A stretch of DNA of 46,527 bases from Methanobacteriota archaeon (GCA_002722135.1 PBKJ01000025.1:1-46527), one strand, 5' to 3'; counted from the first letter of the stretch, positions 8,646-17,525 are shown. Numbers and translations are program-made. The notes: generated by a model from the letters alone, not told the origin.

Positions 8646-9881
8646 GTGAGCACCCGCCGCCTCTTTGCCGCAGTGCGTGACCTCGACCCCCCGGGCGGGG
8701 GCGCAGAGCGTTCACTTGCGGCCCTGCTCAACGGGCTTGCCGCGCCGGGTCCGACGCTTGAAACGGCTCCACCATACACCCCGATGATGCCTGCAGAGGA
8801 GGCTCAAACCCACCCGGCATGGTCGGTGCACGCCTTTGCGAGCCAAGACCGGGGTGAGCCAATCGGCTTGCTCGATTCAGGGGTCAGCATCAGCAGCACA
8901 GATCTCTCCATCGAAGGATTCTGGTCGAAGGTCGCGTGGGGGCTTCGGGAGCGCGGAGGCGAGCGTCGCAGAAGGAAGTGGGCGCACGACCGGCACATTG
9001 CGCGTCGAAGCGCTCAATTCGCGAAACACGTCGGTGCCTGGCTGGACGGCATGGATCATGCCGGCGGGATTGGCTTGACGCAGCTCGAGTGGGCCCCGGG
9101 GGCAGCGCAAGCCTTCCGTTCGCGCAGCGTGCCTTACATCATGTTCGTCCGAGACGATACCGTGTTCCGTTTGGAAGAACGGTTTCGCCCGGTCATGGAG
9201 GGCGCTGCGCTGATCTGTGCGGCCGGAGAAGGGTTGCTCGGCGACATCCAATCGCGCTTCACCGTTCAACGCGCGCACAGCGTGCCCCTTCCCGTTGACT
9301 TTGGAGGGCGCTTCGGGAGCATGGACAAGGTGCGTGCGTTGCGCGCCGAAGTTCAATCAAAGCGCGGAAAGAACGCCCCTCCCGTCATCGGAATCATGGT
9401 CGTCACACCCGAAAAGGGCCTTCGGATGTATCAGCACCTGCTCCCAAGGCTCCTGAAACGCTGGCCTGAAGCCGAAGTGCACATCGCGGGGGGAAGCGTC
9501 TACCCGCAGGAACTGGCCCACCACCCAAACGCCCGAATCCTGGGTCACGTGGATGCTGCGTCCTTCTTTGCCGGCATCGATGTGCACCTCATCCTCTTCG
9601 AAACGACGGGTTCGTGGGGCCGCGTCATCGGGGAAGCCGGTTTGTTCGGGGTGCCGAGCGTGACCTCCGACGTTGGCTCACAGCGGGAGGCCTTAGGCGA
9701 GGGGGGCATTTTGGTCCCGGACGGACACGATGCCGAAGCGGTGATCGACGCCCTACAAGCGGTCTATGTCGACCGCGAGCGCTACGGCGATCTGGCGCAC
9801 CAGCACACGAAAATGGTCGACCACCGTCGGTCAGTGGCCGCTTTCCGAAGCGGAATTGAGGGGTTGTTGGACGACCTCTGA
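8646..9881 (+). CDS. Family GT4-like glycosyltransferase
   Basis: A 411-residue GT-B retaining glycosyltransferase starting at GTG. The N-terminal acceptor domain shows RDLDPPGGGAERSLAALL (glycine-rich loop near residue 15). The C-terminal donor domain shows VIGIMVVTPEKGL, AEVHIAGGS, ARILGHVD, and the nucleotide-sugar-binding acid region GEAGLFGVPSVTSDVGSQREAL (about residues 327-348) followed by GGILVPDGHD, the usual GT4 order. It is in the same orientation as the dioxygenase with a 60-nt gap. It probably transfers a sugar in surface glycan or glycolipid assembly; donor and acceptor are unknown. Confidence 0.88.
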   Translation: MSTRRLFAAVRDLDPPGGGAERSLAALLNGLAAPGPTLETAPPYTPMMPAEEAQTHPAWSVHAFASQDRGEPIGLLDSGVSISSTDLSIEGFWSKVAWGLRERGGERRRRKWAHDRHIARRSAQFAKHVGAWLDGMDHAGGIGLTQLEWAPGAAQAFRSRSVPYIMFVRDDTVFRLEERFRPVMEGAALICAAGEGLLGDIQSRFTVQRAHSVPLPVDFGGRFGSMDKVRALRAEVQSKRGKNAPPVIGIMVVTPEKGLRMYQHLLPRLLKRWPEAEVHIAGGSVYPQELAHHPNARILGHVDAASFFAGIDVHLILFETTGSWGRVIGEAGLFGVPSVTSDVGSQREALGEGGILVPDGHDAEAVIDALQAVYVDRERYGDLAHQHTKMVDHRRSVAAFRSGIEGLLDDL

Positions 9882-9885
9882 GCCG

Positions 9886-9902
9886 GAACCCTTGAGGGGT
9901 TC
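9886..9902 (+). terminator. Short hairpin between glycosyltransferase and pyrF
   Basis: GAACCC and GGGTTC form a perfect 6-bp stem with a 5-nt loop, starting five bases after the glycosyltransferase stop. No T-run follows, so this is only a possible terminator or processing hairpin. Confidence 0.25.
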
Positions 9903-9919
9903 ACCACGGCACACCAATC

Positions 9920-10723
9920 ATGGAGCCGGAGACGGTCTGGGGTGAGCGTTGGCGCGCCATGGCCACGCCCATCGCGCGTCAATACATGACCACGGCGGCG
10001 CGCTCCAACAGCCTGGTGTGCCTTGCTGCGGACAAATCCCGCATGAGCGACCTTCTCACGCTCGTTCGTAGCGTTGGCCCCTTCTTGGCGGCCCTGAAGA
10101 CCCACGTCGACGTGGTCGAGGACTGGACCGATGAAGGATGGAAGGAGGTCCGTGCGGCGGCGGATGACGTGGACTTGCTGCTCTTCGAAGACCGGAAGTT
10201 CGCGGACATCGGTGGCATCACGCAGAAGCAGATGCATGGCATGTACGGCATCGCGAGCTGGGCCGATCTCGTGACCGCGCACCTCATTTCTGGACCCGAT
10301 ATTGTGGACGGGTGCATGGCCGCGTGGGCCGACGTCGGGCGAAGCGGTGGTGTGCTCCTGCTGGCCCAGATGTCCAGCCGCGGCAACCTCCTCGCAGGCG
10401 CATATTCCGACGCTGTCGTCGCTCACGGGCGCGAGCACGATGGGGTCATGGGCTTCATCGGCAACGGGAGTCGCCCGGAAGAGTTGCGCGACTTGCGCGG
10501 ACGTGTTGGTGAAGGACGCATGATTTGGACTCCCGGGGTGAACCTTGCCGTTGGTGACGGCTTGATGGGGCAGCGGTACGGGCATCCCCGTGACGCTGTC
10601 TTGGCAGGATCGGACGCCATCATCGTCGGTTCTGGCATCCACAAGGCCGAGGATCCCGTCGCGGCCGCAAAGGCCTACGCTGACGCCTCTTGGCACGCCT
10701 TGCTCGAGCGGAGCGGAGTCTGA
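9920..10723 (+). CDS. pyrF: Orotidine 5'-phosphate decarboxylase
   Basis: Last step of UMP synthesis: decarboxylation of OMP. The 267-residue barrel contains LAADKS near residue 36, a substrate Lys in LKTHVDVVEDW, the catalytic stretch LLFEDRKFADIGGI (about residues 90-103), and the late phosphate-binding WTPGVNL, GSDAIIVGSGI. The wording EDRKFADIG is that of fungal/animal-type OMP decarboxylases, whereas most archaea have a DxKxxDIP form. The length is slightly above the archaeal norm. Its stop TGA overlaps the ATG of the next small gene (TGATG), so the two are translationally coupled. Confidence 0.93.
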   Translation: MEPETVWGERWRAMATPIARQYMTTAARSNSLVCLAADKSRMSDLLTLVRSVGPFLAALKTHVDVVEDWTDEGWKEVRAAADDVDLLLFEDRKFADIGGITQKQMHGMYGIASWADLVTAHLISGPDIVDGCMAAWADVGRSGGVLLLAQMSSRGNLLAGAYSDAVVAHGREHDGVMGFIGNGSRPEELRDLRGRVGEGRMIWTPGVNLAVGDGLMGQRYGHPRDAVLAGSDAIIVGSGIHKAEDPVAAAKAYADASWHALLERSGV

Positions 10724-10962
10724 TGGACGCCGTGGACCTCATCGGTTGGATGTTGGCGGCGCTGTCCATTGCGGCCATCGTGTGGATGGTTCGAGCGGCC
10801 GCGCGACGGGACCGTGCGCTCGATGCTCGGTTGGCCGCGGGAGACATGTCGCTGTTCGACGACGCCAACCTGGACATTGAGGAGGTCGTTCGGGCACCGG
10901 CGGGCTCCACGATTCAACCCGGGCGCCTGATGGAACTCGGGCCACAGCCGCCCTTCAAATGA
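10723..10962 (+). CDS. Small single-TM membrane protein
   Basis: A 79-residue protein coupled to pyrF through a TGATG overlap. It has one N-terminal membrane helix (about residues 5-25, LIGWMLAALSIAAIVWMV) followed by an arginine-rich stretch and a short acidic cytosolic tail. No family recognised. Its 3' end overlaps the convergent receiver/EF-hand gene by 8 bp. The tight coupling and good hydrophobic profile suggest a real gene. Confidence 0.6.
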   Translation: MDAVDLIGWMLAALSIAAIVWMVRAAARRDRALDARLAAGDMSLFDDANLDIEEVVRAPAGSTIQPGRLMELGPQPPFK

Positions 10963-11857
10963 CGATCATGCCGGTTTGGTAGGCATATCCTGCGCCACCA
11001 AGGGCTGCAAGCACCACGAGTGCGAACAGGCGCCGGCCCCAGCGACGCTTTTTCTTCGGTGGCGTGACCTCTCCGTTCACGATTTTCTTGAACTCTTCAA
11101 ACGACACCCGGGAATCTCCATCGGTGTCGCCAAGGTTGAGCATCTTCTTCACCTCGGCATCCGACATCGCTGATCCGACCGCGCTCATGCCGTTGAGCGC
11201 CACCTTGAGTTCCTCGAAGTCGATGTCGCCCGAGTTGTCCGTGTCAATTTCCGTGAAGACCGCACGCAATTCATCCTCGGTGTACACCTGCGGCTTTGCG
11301 TTTGCAACCGCAGGGAGCGGTGGCAATTCCGCATCAACGACCACGGCGGGCAAGGGCGGTAGTGGAAGGTCTGGAAGGGGGAGGTCGAGGGGCGGAGGCG
11401 TCCGATCCGGGTAGAGCTCTTCGAGGTCATCGAGTCCGGGGGCAGCAGGGACCGGCCCCTCAACGGCCGCCCAAACGGCGTCAAGCGCGCTGCGGGTCAC
11501 GGGCTTCTCCAACACCGCCACGGCCCCGGCGCTGAATCCCGCGTCCTTCGCAAGGGCCAACATTCTGCGGGGTGCGACGAACATGATCCGTTCGTCACCG
11601 CCGTGCTCACGCATTTCCAAAGCAGCGAGGTGCCCGTCCAACGAGGGCAAATCGAGGGCGAGCACGACCAGTTCGGGATCCAGCCGGATGTATTCGTCAA
11701 CGGCAAGGTCCCCGTCCTCGCAGACGCTGACCTCGAAACCGCGCCCCTGCAAGAGTTCCGTCAAGCGAAGGACGTTCATCGGATTCGAGTCAACCACCAG
11801 GACGGTCGGGACGACGTCCGGGGCGGTCATGGCTCGCTCCACCGCATCGCCGGACAT
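10955..11857 (-). CDS. Receiver-like domain + paired EF-hands + C-terminal membrane anchor
   Basis: A 300-residue protein with an unusual order of parts. Residues 17-135 form a response-regulator receiver-like domain: phosphoacceptor candidate D69 (LALDLPSLDG) and conserved K118 (EKPV) are present, but the first acidic pair is reduced to D23 followed by S-N, and the switch Ser/Thr before Ala is Val. Residues 136-190 are a proline-rich linker. Two canonical calcium loops follow, D205-E216 (DTDNSGDIDFEE) and D244-E255 (DTDGDSRVSFEE), as in a calmodulin lobe. After a basic patch (KKKRRWGRR), residues 276-296 are a single membrane helix at the very C-terminus, so it is tail-anchored with the domains in the cytosol. 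It is last in the rpl18a-pfdA-ftsY run. Role unknown; calcium sensing is inference. Confidence 0.85.
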   Translation of the reverse strand: MSGDAVERAMTAPDVVPTVLVVDSNPMNVLRLTELLQGRGFEVSVCEDGDLAVDEYIRLDPELVVLALDLPSLDGHLAALEMREHGGDERIMFVAPRRMLALAKDAGFSAGAVAVLEKPVTRSALDAVWAAVEGPVPAAPGLDDLEELYPDRTPPPLDLPLPDLPLPPLPAVVVDAELPPLPAVANAKPQVYTEDELRAVFTEIDTDNSGDIDFEELKVALNGMSAVGSAMSDAEVKKMLNLGDTDGDSRVSFEEFKKIVNGEVTPPKKKRRWGRRLFALVVLAALGGAGYAYQTGMIVI

Positions 11858-11878
11858 GAAGGATGCGCCGGTTCGGAC

Positions 11879-12232
11879 TCAAAGTGCCTCAGACGGACCG
11901 TCCCTCGGTGAGGCGAAGGTCTGCTTCACGGTCTCAGCGTCCTGCTCCTCTTCCTCGAGTTGCCGCTTCCGGCCGGGTGCTTTGACAAATTGGAGGCGTA
12001 ATTCGGAGAGCAGTCCATCGAGCAGGGCCTGAGATTTTGCGTCCAGATTGCCCTTCGTCGTGGTCTGCAACGCCCCAATCAGGTCGATGGCCTCCTTGGC
12101 CTCGGGCAGATTGAACTGGAATCCGCCCTCGGGGTGCGGAAGGTGGCCGAGGTTCAACAGCGCGGTCCGCTGAAGCATGTGAATCAACTGAAAGAGCCGT
12201 TCCGTGGCTTCGTCGGGGAAGACGGTGTCCAT
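11879..12232 (-). CDS. DUF1844-family protein
   Basis: A 117-residue soluble helical protein. The core LFQLIHMLQRTALLNLGHL, the EAIDLIGALQTTTKGNLD stretch and the helix QALLDGLLSELRLQFV match DUF1844, a small family of unknown function found mainly in bacteria. A charged C-terminal tail rich in Glu and Arg follows. The start is the ATG at 12232, 10 nt after the ftsY stop; a TTG ten codons upstream would overlap ftsY. The position between ftsY and the receiver/EF-hand gene suggests one operon. Function not known. Confidence 0.8.
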   Translation of the reverse strand: MDTVFPDEATERLFQLIHMLQRTALLNLGHLPHPEGGFQFNLPEAKEAIDLIGALQTTTKGNLDAKSQALLDGLLSELRLQFVKAPGRKRQLEEEEQDAETVKQTFASPRDGPSEAL

Positions 12233-12242
12233 GGCCAGCACC

Positions 12243-13571
12243 TCACTCGAAAATTTCCTCAATCAGCCAATCTGGATCGAAGGGCGTGAGGTCTTCGTAA
12301 CCCTGGCCCATGCCGGCGAAGACGATCGGCCGTCCCGTGGCGAACGCAATGGAAAGTCCAGCACCACCTTTGGCGTCGGTGTCAAGCTTGGTCAACACCG
12401 CTCCGTCGAACTGGAGCATGGACTGGAACATGCGTGCTTGTTCAACGGCATCGTTGCCCGCCAGGCTGTCGCCGACAAAAAGCGTCAGGTGAGGGTCTGC
12501 AACGCGTCGGACCTTGGCCAGCTCGTTCATGAGGTTCGTTTTGTTCTGCATTCTTCCAGCGGTGTCGACCAACACGACGTCGATGTTCTTGGCCTTCGCT
12601 GAAGCGATGGCGTCCCGAGCAATGGCTGCGCTGTCACCGCCGCGTTGGCTCGAGATGCACCGCACGCCGAGGTTGTCGCAGTGCTGTTCCAACTGCTGGA
12701 TGGCGCCGGCTCGGAAGGTGTCGCCAGCCGCAGCGATGACCGAGTGGCCCTGTGACAACAACCGGTGCGCCAGCTTCGCCGTCGTCGTCGTCTTTCCTGT
12801 TCCATTGACGCCCACGAGCATGATGACGACCGGTGTATCCCCGGCCTCGAGCGCTTTGGACACCGTCGCGTCGAAGTCCCAGTAGCCGGCCTCAAGCAGT
12901 GAGCGAAGTGCACGCTTCAGGCTGGCCTCGAGCACTTTCGAAAGGTCGGCGCCACGTCGCAGACGGGCGCCGATCAGCTGGTCGCGTAGCGCGTCAACCA
13001 CGCCACTGACGGCATCGGAAGACACGTCGGACTCGAGCAAAGCCCACTCGAGTTCTTCGAGAAGGTCGTCGAGCGCCTTGCTGGCTTTGATGACGCGCCC
13101 GCCCTCGCTGACGACACCGCCACCAAGGTCGATGCGAATGTCGCTACCGGATTCTGTGGTGAGGTTCGCCTCAACAGTCGAGCCGCGAGGCGCTTGAGCG
13201 ACCTCTACCAATTGTCGACCGGTGGTCGAGCGCATCATGCGAAGTTCAACCTTCGACGCCACCGGTGCTTTCCGACGGGGTTTGGGCACCGGTGCAGGGG
13301 CAGGTGTCTCCTCTTCCTCGGGTAATTCCCAGTCGTCTTCTGGCTCGTCCCAGTCGTCCTCAGCCGCAGGCTCAAGGTCGTCCTCTGGGTCGTCCCAATC
13401 GTCGTCAGAAGAGGGGGTCGGTGGTGGGGTTGCAGATTGTTCCTGTGCCGCTTCGCGTGCTTGCAGGGCAGCGTTGGCTTCGTCTGAACCCTCGTCAGCC
13501 AGCATGCCCTCAGCGTCAGAAGCGTCCACCGTTTCCTTGACACGGCGGCGAAATCGGTTGAACAGCCCCAT
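12243..13571 (-). CDS. ftsY: Signal recognition particle receptor FtsY
   Basis: GTPase that docks SRP-ribosome complexes at the membrane. The 442-residue protein has an acidic, repeat-like N-terminal A domain (residues 20-100, rich in Asp, Glu and Trp), then the N domain helices and the G domain with G1 GVNGTGKTTTTAKLA, G2-like GDTFRAGAIQQLE, G3 DTAGR, G4 TKLD and the closing GQGYEDLTPFD. All SRP-GTPase elements are intact. It begins 10 nt after the prefoldin alpha stop. The rpl18a/LX-pfdA-ftsY order is a known archaeal arrangement. Confidence 0.97.
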   Translation of the reverse strand: MGLFNRFRRRVKETVDASDAEGMLADEGSDEANAALQAREAAQEQSATPPPTPSSDDDWDDPEDDLEPAAEDDWDEPEDDWELPEEEETPAPAPVPKPRRKAPVASKVELRMMRSTTGRQLVEVAQAPRGSTVEANLTTESGSDIRIDLGGGVVSEGGRVIKASKALDDLLEELEWALLESDVSSDAVSGVVDALRDQLIGARLRRGADLSKVLEASLKRALRSLLEAGYWDFDATVSKALEAGDTPVVIMLVGVNGTGKTTTTAKLAHRLLSQGHSVIAAAGDTFRAGAIQQLEQHCDNLGVRCISSQRGGDSAAIARDAIASAKAKNIDVVLVDTAGRMQNKTNLMNELAKVRRVADPHLTLFVGDSLAGNDAVEQARMFQSMLQFDGAVLTKLDTDAKGGAGLSIAFATGRPIVFAGMGQGYEDLTPFDPDWLIEEIFE

Positions 13572-13580
13572 GATGTCACC

Positions 13581-14138
13581 TCAGTCGTCGAGGGTCAATT
13601 CGGACCCGAATCGGCGGCGGCGGGGCGCGGGCCGTGGAGCGGTTGGTTCTGGCTGCTCCGGGGCATCCTCGACAGGTGAAGCCGGTGGCGTCTCGGCCTT
13701 GGCGTCCGCCTCGATGCGTTCGGCCATGGTGTTGAAGGCCACCGCGTTTTGAGCAATCTCTTCCTCGAGCTCGCTCATGCGGCCCTCCAATTCATCGACG
13801 ATGCTCTGCAGGTCTTTCTGCCGTTGGAGGGTCACCTCGAGGGCGCCGCTCCAGGTTCGCTCGCCGTACACGCCGCTTCCTAAATCGACGATGGAGCGGC
13901 CCTCGGCGTCAGACGGAGCCAAGGGCAGGCTGACGCCGGCTCCGATGCCCACGTGGCCGCTGGCGGTTCCGGCCTCAGCGGATTCGATGAGGGAGGTCAA
14001 AACCGCCCCCGTGCGTCGATGATCTTCCACGACCTCCAGGACGCTTTGTTTGCGGCGGTCAAGCTCCTCCAAACGCTGGCGGCTGCGCTCCACGATGCGG
14101 GCAAGCCGCTGCAACTCAGCACGTGGTTCAGATGACAC
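13581..14138 (-). CDS. pfdA: Prefoldin alpha subunit
   Basis: Subunit of the hexameric chaperone that hands unfolded proteins to the thermosome. Two long coiled-coil helices flank a central beta-hairpin region, roughly residues 60-95, which includes VSLPLAPSDAEGRSIVDLGSGVYGE, the typical prefoldin alpha hairpin with a hydrophobic 'lip'. The C-terminal 45 residues are a proline/arginine-rich extension not usual for the family (185 residues versus about 140-150). The start is GTG at 14138; there is no ATG nearby. It lies between rpl18a/LX and ftsY. Confidence 0.9.
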   Translation of the reverse strand: MSSEPRAELQRLARIVERSRQRLEELDRRKQSVLEVVEDHRRTGAVLTSLIESAEAGTASGHVGIGAGVSLPLAPSDAEGRSIVDLGSGVYGERTWSGALEVTLQRQKDLQSIVDELEGRMSELEEEIAQNAVAFNTMAERIEADAKAETPPASPVEDAPEQPEPTAPRPAPRRRRFGSELTLDD

Positions 14139-14180
14139 CGACCGAGCGTGGTCGGCCGCCCTTGATGAATGCCGCGACGG

Positions 14181-14450
14181 TCATTCTTCTTCCGCGAGAG
14201 CGATGGGGCCGCCAGCAGCGGCGATGTCCTCGCGGAAATGGTGGAGCACGGCGGGCTCTTGGGACGTGCGGGGGTCAATCTCCGTCACGGATTGGAGGTC
14301 CATGGAGCGACGGGTGACGTTGTGCCGGGATCCCATGATCGAATAGACGCGGTGTTCCGCATCGGCCGCGTCAGCGGCGGGGAGGTCCATGGAAAACGCT
14401 TGGCGCTGCTGTCCGAAAGGCGCGGTGCCGGTCACGCGAAAGGCCTTCAT
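14181..14450 (-). CDS. rpl18a: 50S ribosomal protein L18Ae/LX (L20e)
   Basis: An 89-residue archaeal/eukaryotic-type large-subunit protein. MKAFRVTGTA at the start, AEHRVYSIMGSRHNVTRRSM in the middle and the following short helix match LX. I use the ATG at 14450 because a TATA-like TTTAAG lies about 27 nt upstream on the minus strand, which would give a leaderless message; the frame is open further to 14519 but that part does not match. It heads the pfdA-ftsY run. This gene is archaeal/eukaryotic only and helps place the organism. Confidence 0.9.
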   Translation of the reverse strand: MKAFRVTGTAPFGQQRQAFSMDLPAADAADAEHRVYSIMGSRHNVTRRSMDLQSVTEIDPRTSQEPAVLHHFREDIAAAGGPIALAEEE

Positions 14451-14474
14451 GAGCCCGCCGACCGGCCGTTCCGT

Positions 14475-14480
14475 CTTAAA
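14475..14480 (-). promoter_or_regulatory. TATA-like box for rpl18a operon
   Basis: TTTAAG on the minus strand is centred about 27 nt before the rpl18a ATG, the archaeal TATA distance for a leaderless transcript. The flanks are GC-rich, so the element stands out. Confidence 0.45.
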
Positions 14481-14534
14481 CGCGGCGGCGCAGGTCCGCC
14501 GGGGGTTGATAGGGGCCATGCCCGTGCAGAAGAC

Positions 14535-17483
14535 GTGCGCACCGCCCTGATGCTCATGCTGCTCCTCGGAGCAGGACTTGGCCCGATGGCCGCGCCAGAA
14601 GACGCGTCCGGGCTAGCGGTGCTCGAAATCGAGGAAGGGGTGTGGACCCAAGCCGCTTGGACGGAACTCTCAGCGGACGGGTGGAGCTTGCTTCGGCTGT
14701 CGTCATGGACGCAAGCCGTGATTTGGCACGACGGACACATGGAGGCGCCCCATGGGTTCCACCTTCTCGACGCTGCCCGACCGGACGTGAGCGATCTTCG
14801 TTTGGGTCAAGACGTTCGGCTGATCTTCGAACCCCGCCTTCCAGCGGATGCGGTCGCTCGGTTGGTTGAGGTGGGCGGACCGCCTGAGGTCGTGCCGAAT
14901 CTGCGCTCGACGCAGACCATTGCCACGACCTTTCATCCAGACCAACAGCACTGGCCTGGCGTGCAACGGATTGAGCCCGTGCTCGTCACGGAAGCACGAA
15001 ACGACCGGGGTGCTGGCTTGCTGCAATCCGGCGACCAGAACCACATGCCGTTGTGGGAGATTGGGCTCAACGGAAGCGGCGTGGTGTTGGCGACCGCCGA
15101 CAGTGGATTGGACCTCGATCACGCGTGCTTCCGTGCAGGTCTGAACGACATCGGCGTCCCGGGCCCAGACCATCGGAAAATTCGCCTGCTCAACACCACC
15201 CTCCACGACGGGGACACGCCGGGGCATTCCGATTACCGTCACGGCACGCACACCGCGGGTACGCTCGGTTGCGAGCCTGTGGATTGGAACCGTTCAGAGG
15301 CTCCCGGACAAGGGGTCTCGCTGGCGCATGGCTCATCGTTGGTGGTTGCGGACATCGTGGACGAAACGGGCTGGGTGCCTCCCTCCTTCGACGCCCTCCT
15401 TTCTGAGGCAGCCTTGCACGGCGCTGTGGTGCATGCGCATTCGTGGGGTGACGCCACCACGGACTACACGGCGCGCAGTGAAACCCTTGACCGCTGGTCT
15501 TTGGAGCATCCCTGGACCTTAGCCTTCATCGCGCCGGGCAACGGTGGGCAAGTGCTTGAGCCCGCCAACGCCCTCAACGCGGTTGCTGTCGGGGCCACGA
15601 CCGTGGCCACACCCGGCCAGCGGTGGGTCGGCTCACCCGATGGGCCCACCGTGTTCGAGAACGACGGCATCGGGTTGTTGGCACCTGGCGCACACATCGT
15701 CTCCGCAAAGGCCGATGGCGAGGCCACCAGCATGAACGGCGATTGGCGGGGGTCAAGCGGGACGAGCATGGCCACGCCCATGGCTGCCGCGGCCGCAGGC
15801 GTGGTCCAACAGATGATCGAGCAAGGGTGGCTCCACGGCGGTTCAACGAGCGAAGCAAGCCTGAATTTGAGTGCGACCGCGCCGCTGTGGGCCAACCCTG
15901 CGCAAGCGGGCATGGCGTGGGTGGCCGAAGGGTGGACGCCCTCAGGCCCGATGCTCCGAGCAACGTTGGCCCTGAGCGCAGAACCGCTGCCTGCCGCACA
16001 CGCCAACGACGGCGCGGGTCCCGCTGGATTGAGCAACCCGCACGACGGTTGGGGTCAGCCACGGCTCGAGCGTCTGTTGGCACCGGCGCTCGTTGAAGGT
16101 GCATGGGATATGGCGCCGCACGTTGTCCTCCATGACGCCTACAGGCTGGTGGACACGACGCCGGTGGACCTCCTCCACACACGGCTGACTGAGGCCGGGG
16201 CGACCTCGCGCCTCAGTGAGGCGCCTTGGAACGGCACCGGGGCCGTGGGGCCTTTCCTCGCTGAAGGAGAGCGTTTCGTGCAGACCTTTGAGGTGCAGCC
16301 CGGAAGCGACCTTGAGGTGCGATTGGCCTATCCTTCCATTGGAGGGCAGGCCGTTGACGACCTTGTGGTGCGTGTTCATCTCGACGACGGTCGCTCGGCC
16401 ACCTCTGGCGTTGACTTTGCTGGCTCGTCGGTGTTGAGCACAACGGTTGCTTCGCCTGAACGGTCGAACGAGACCCTCCGTGGCATCCGCATCGACAGCA
16501 GCGCGTTGGACAACGTCTCGTCGATCACCGTTGAAGTGGTCGCGCGCCACGTGGTGCCCGGCAACCTCCAAGGCCACTTGGGCGCGGATGGAGACCGCAT
16601 CGGTTTCGCCCTCGCCGTGATGGGTGTTCAACGGGCCGCACCGGGCCCTCAAGACCAGGACGAGGACGGCATCATGGATGACGTGGACGCATGTGTGGAT
16701 GAGGCGGGGGGTTCCTTCGACACGGACCGCGACGGCTGCCCGGACGATCGGGATGGCGACGGTGTTGACGATGTCGTTGACGCATGTCCAGACGAAGATG
16801 CTCGGCCCGCCGATGGCAATCAAGACGGATGTTTGGACGATCTTGACGGAGACGGCGTGTCCGACCACCTCGACGCATGTCCAGACACCTCCTTTGATCC
16901 CGCATGGCCTGTGAAGGTCGACGGATGTCGGCCGGTTGACGCCGTGCCCGCTCTGGAGGTCGTTCTTCTTCGGCCTGAAGTGCTTCCAAACGAGGACATT
17001 GTGGTCGTGGTCACCGTCATGGACGAGGACGGAGACGGAGGTCGCCTCACCGCATCCTTGGTGGTTGACGGCATCCCTCTGCCGGTCAGCCGCTCCAGCC
17101 AAAACGGAACTGGGCCGTTCCAAGTGACGTGGAATGCATCGGTGTGGGCCACGCCCTGGGTGAGCAACGGCTCCGCTGTGGACGTCATCTTGACCTTTGA
17201 AACGTCCAACGCCTCGCCGGAAGCCACCGCTGAAATCGTGATGCCAGGGTCGCCCGTTCGCTCGCTTGTGCTCGACCCTCCTGTCACGGACACAGGCGTT
17301 GAATCAAGCCTCTCGCTCCGGCCGGTGGCCAACGCGCTGCTCCTCCTGTTGCTCATCGGTCTCCTTCTCCGAGCGCGTGGCCCTCCTGAACGGGGGGCTG
17401 CGGCGCTTCGTGATCCCTTTGTGGACACGTCTCGGCGGGATTTTGAGGGTGATGAGGCCCCCATTCGTCAGGGTGAACCTTGA
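14535..17483 (+). CDS. Exported subtilisin-like serine protease with thrombospondin type 3 repeats
   Basis: A 982-residue secreted S8 peptidase. From the GTG at 14535 it begins with a signal peptide (RTALMLMLLLGAGLGPMAAP). The catalytic triad is intact: D189 (ATADSGLDLDH), H236 (RHGTHTAGTLG) and S411 (GTSMATPMAAA), with the oxyanion Asn in APGNGG. A beta-rich region follows, then calcium-binding thrombospondin type 3 repeats at about residues 705-800 (DxDxDGxxD units, three with DACPDE-type cysteines), a further beta domain, and a C-terminal membrane helix at about 928-945 followed by arginines. It would be held on the outer face of the membrane and digest external protein. The frame is open upstream to 14169, but that part overlaps rpl18a on the other strand. 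Confidence 0.92.
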   Translation: MRTALMLMLLLGAGLGPMAAPEDASGLAVLEIEEGVWTQAAWTELSADGWSLLRLSSWTQAVIWHDGHMEAPHGFHLLDAARPDVSDLRLGQDVRLIFEPRLPADAVARLVEVGGPPEVVPNLRSTQTIATTFHPDQQHWPGVQRIEPVLVTEARNDRGAGLLQSGDQNHMPLWEIGLNGSGVVLATADSGLDLDHACFRAGLNDIGVPGPDHRKIRLLNTTLHDGDTPGHSDYRHGTHTAGTLGCEPVDWNRSEAPGQGVSLAHGSSLVVADIVDETGWVPPSFDALLSEAALHGAVVHAHSWGDATTDYTARSETLDRWSLEHPWTLAFIAPGNGGQVLEPANALNAVAVGATTVATPGQRWVGSPDGPTVFENDGIGLLAPGAHIVSAKADGEATSMNGDWRGSSGTSMATPMAAAAAGVVQQMIEQGWLHGGSTSEASLNLSATAPLWANPAQAGMAWVAEGWTPSGPMLRATLALSAEPLPAAHANDGAGPAGLSNPHDGWGQPRLERLLAPALVEGAWDMAPHVVLHDAYRLVDTTPVDLLHTRLTEAGATSRLSEAPWNGTGAVGPFLAEGERFVQTFEVQPGSDLEVRLAYPSIGGQAVDDLVVRVHLDDGRSATSGVDFAGSSVLSTTVASPERSNETLRGIRIDSSALDNVSSITVEVVARHVVPGNLQGHLGADGDRIGFALAVMGVQRAAPGPQDQDEDGIMDDVDACVDEAGGSFDTDRDGCPDDRDGDGVDDVVDACPDEDARPADGNQDGCLDDLDGDGVSDHLDACPDTSFDPAWPVKVDGCRPVDAVPALEVVLLRPEVLPNEDIVVVVTVMDEDGDGGRLTASLVVDGIPLPVSRSSQNGTGPFQVTWNASVWATPWVSNGSAVDVILTFETSNASPEATAEIVMPGSPVRSLVLDPPVTDTGVESSLSLRPVANALLLLLLIGLLLRARGPPERGAAALRDPFVDTSRRDFEGDEAPIRQGEP

Positions 17484-17525
17484 AGTCCGGACGCGCAGTC
17501 GAGGGGTCATAGGACGTTGGACCCA

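Noticed and set aside
14169-14534. N-terminal extension of the subtilase
   Set aside because: It overlaps rpl18a on the other strand and lies before a clear signal peptide.
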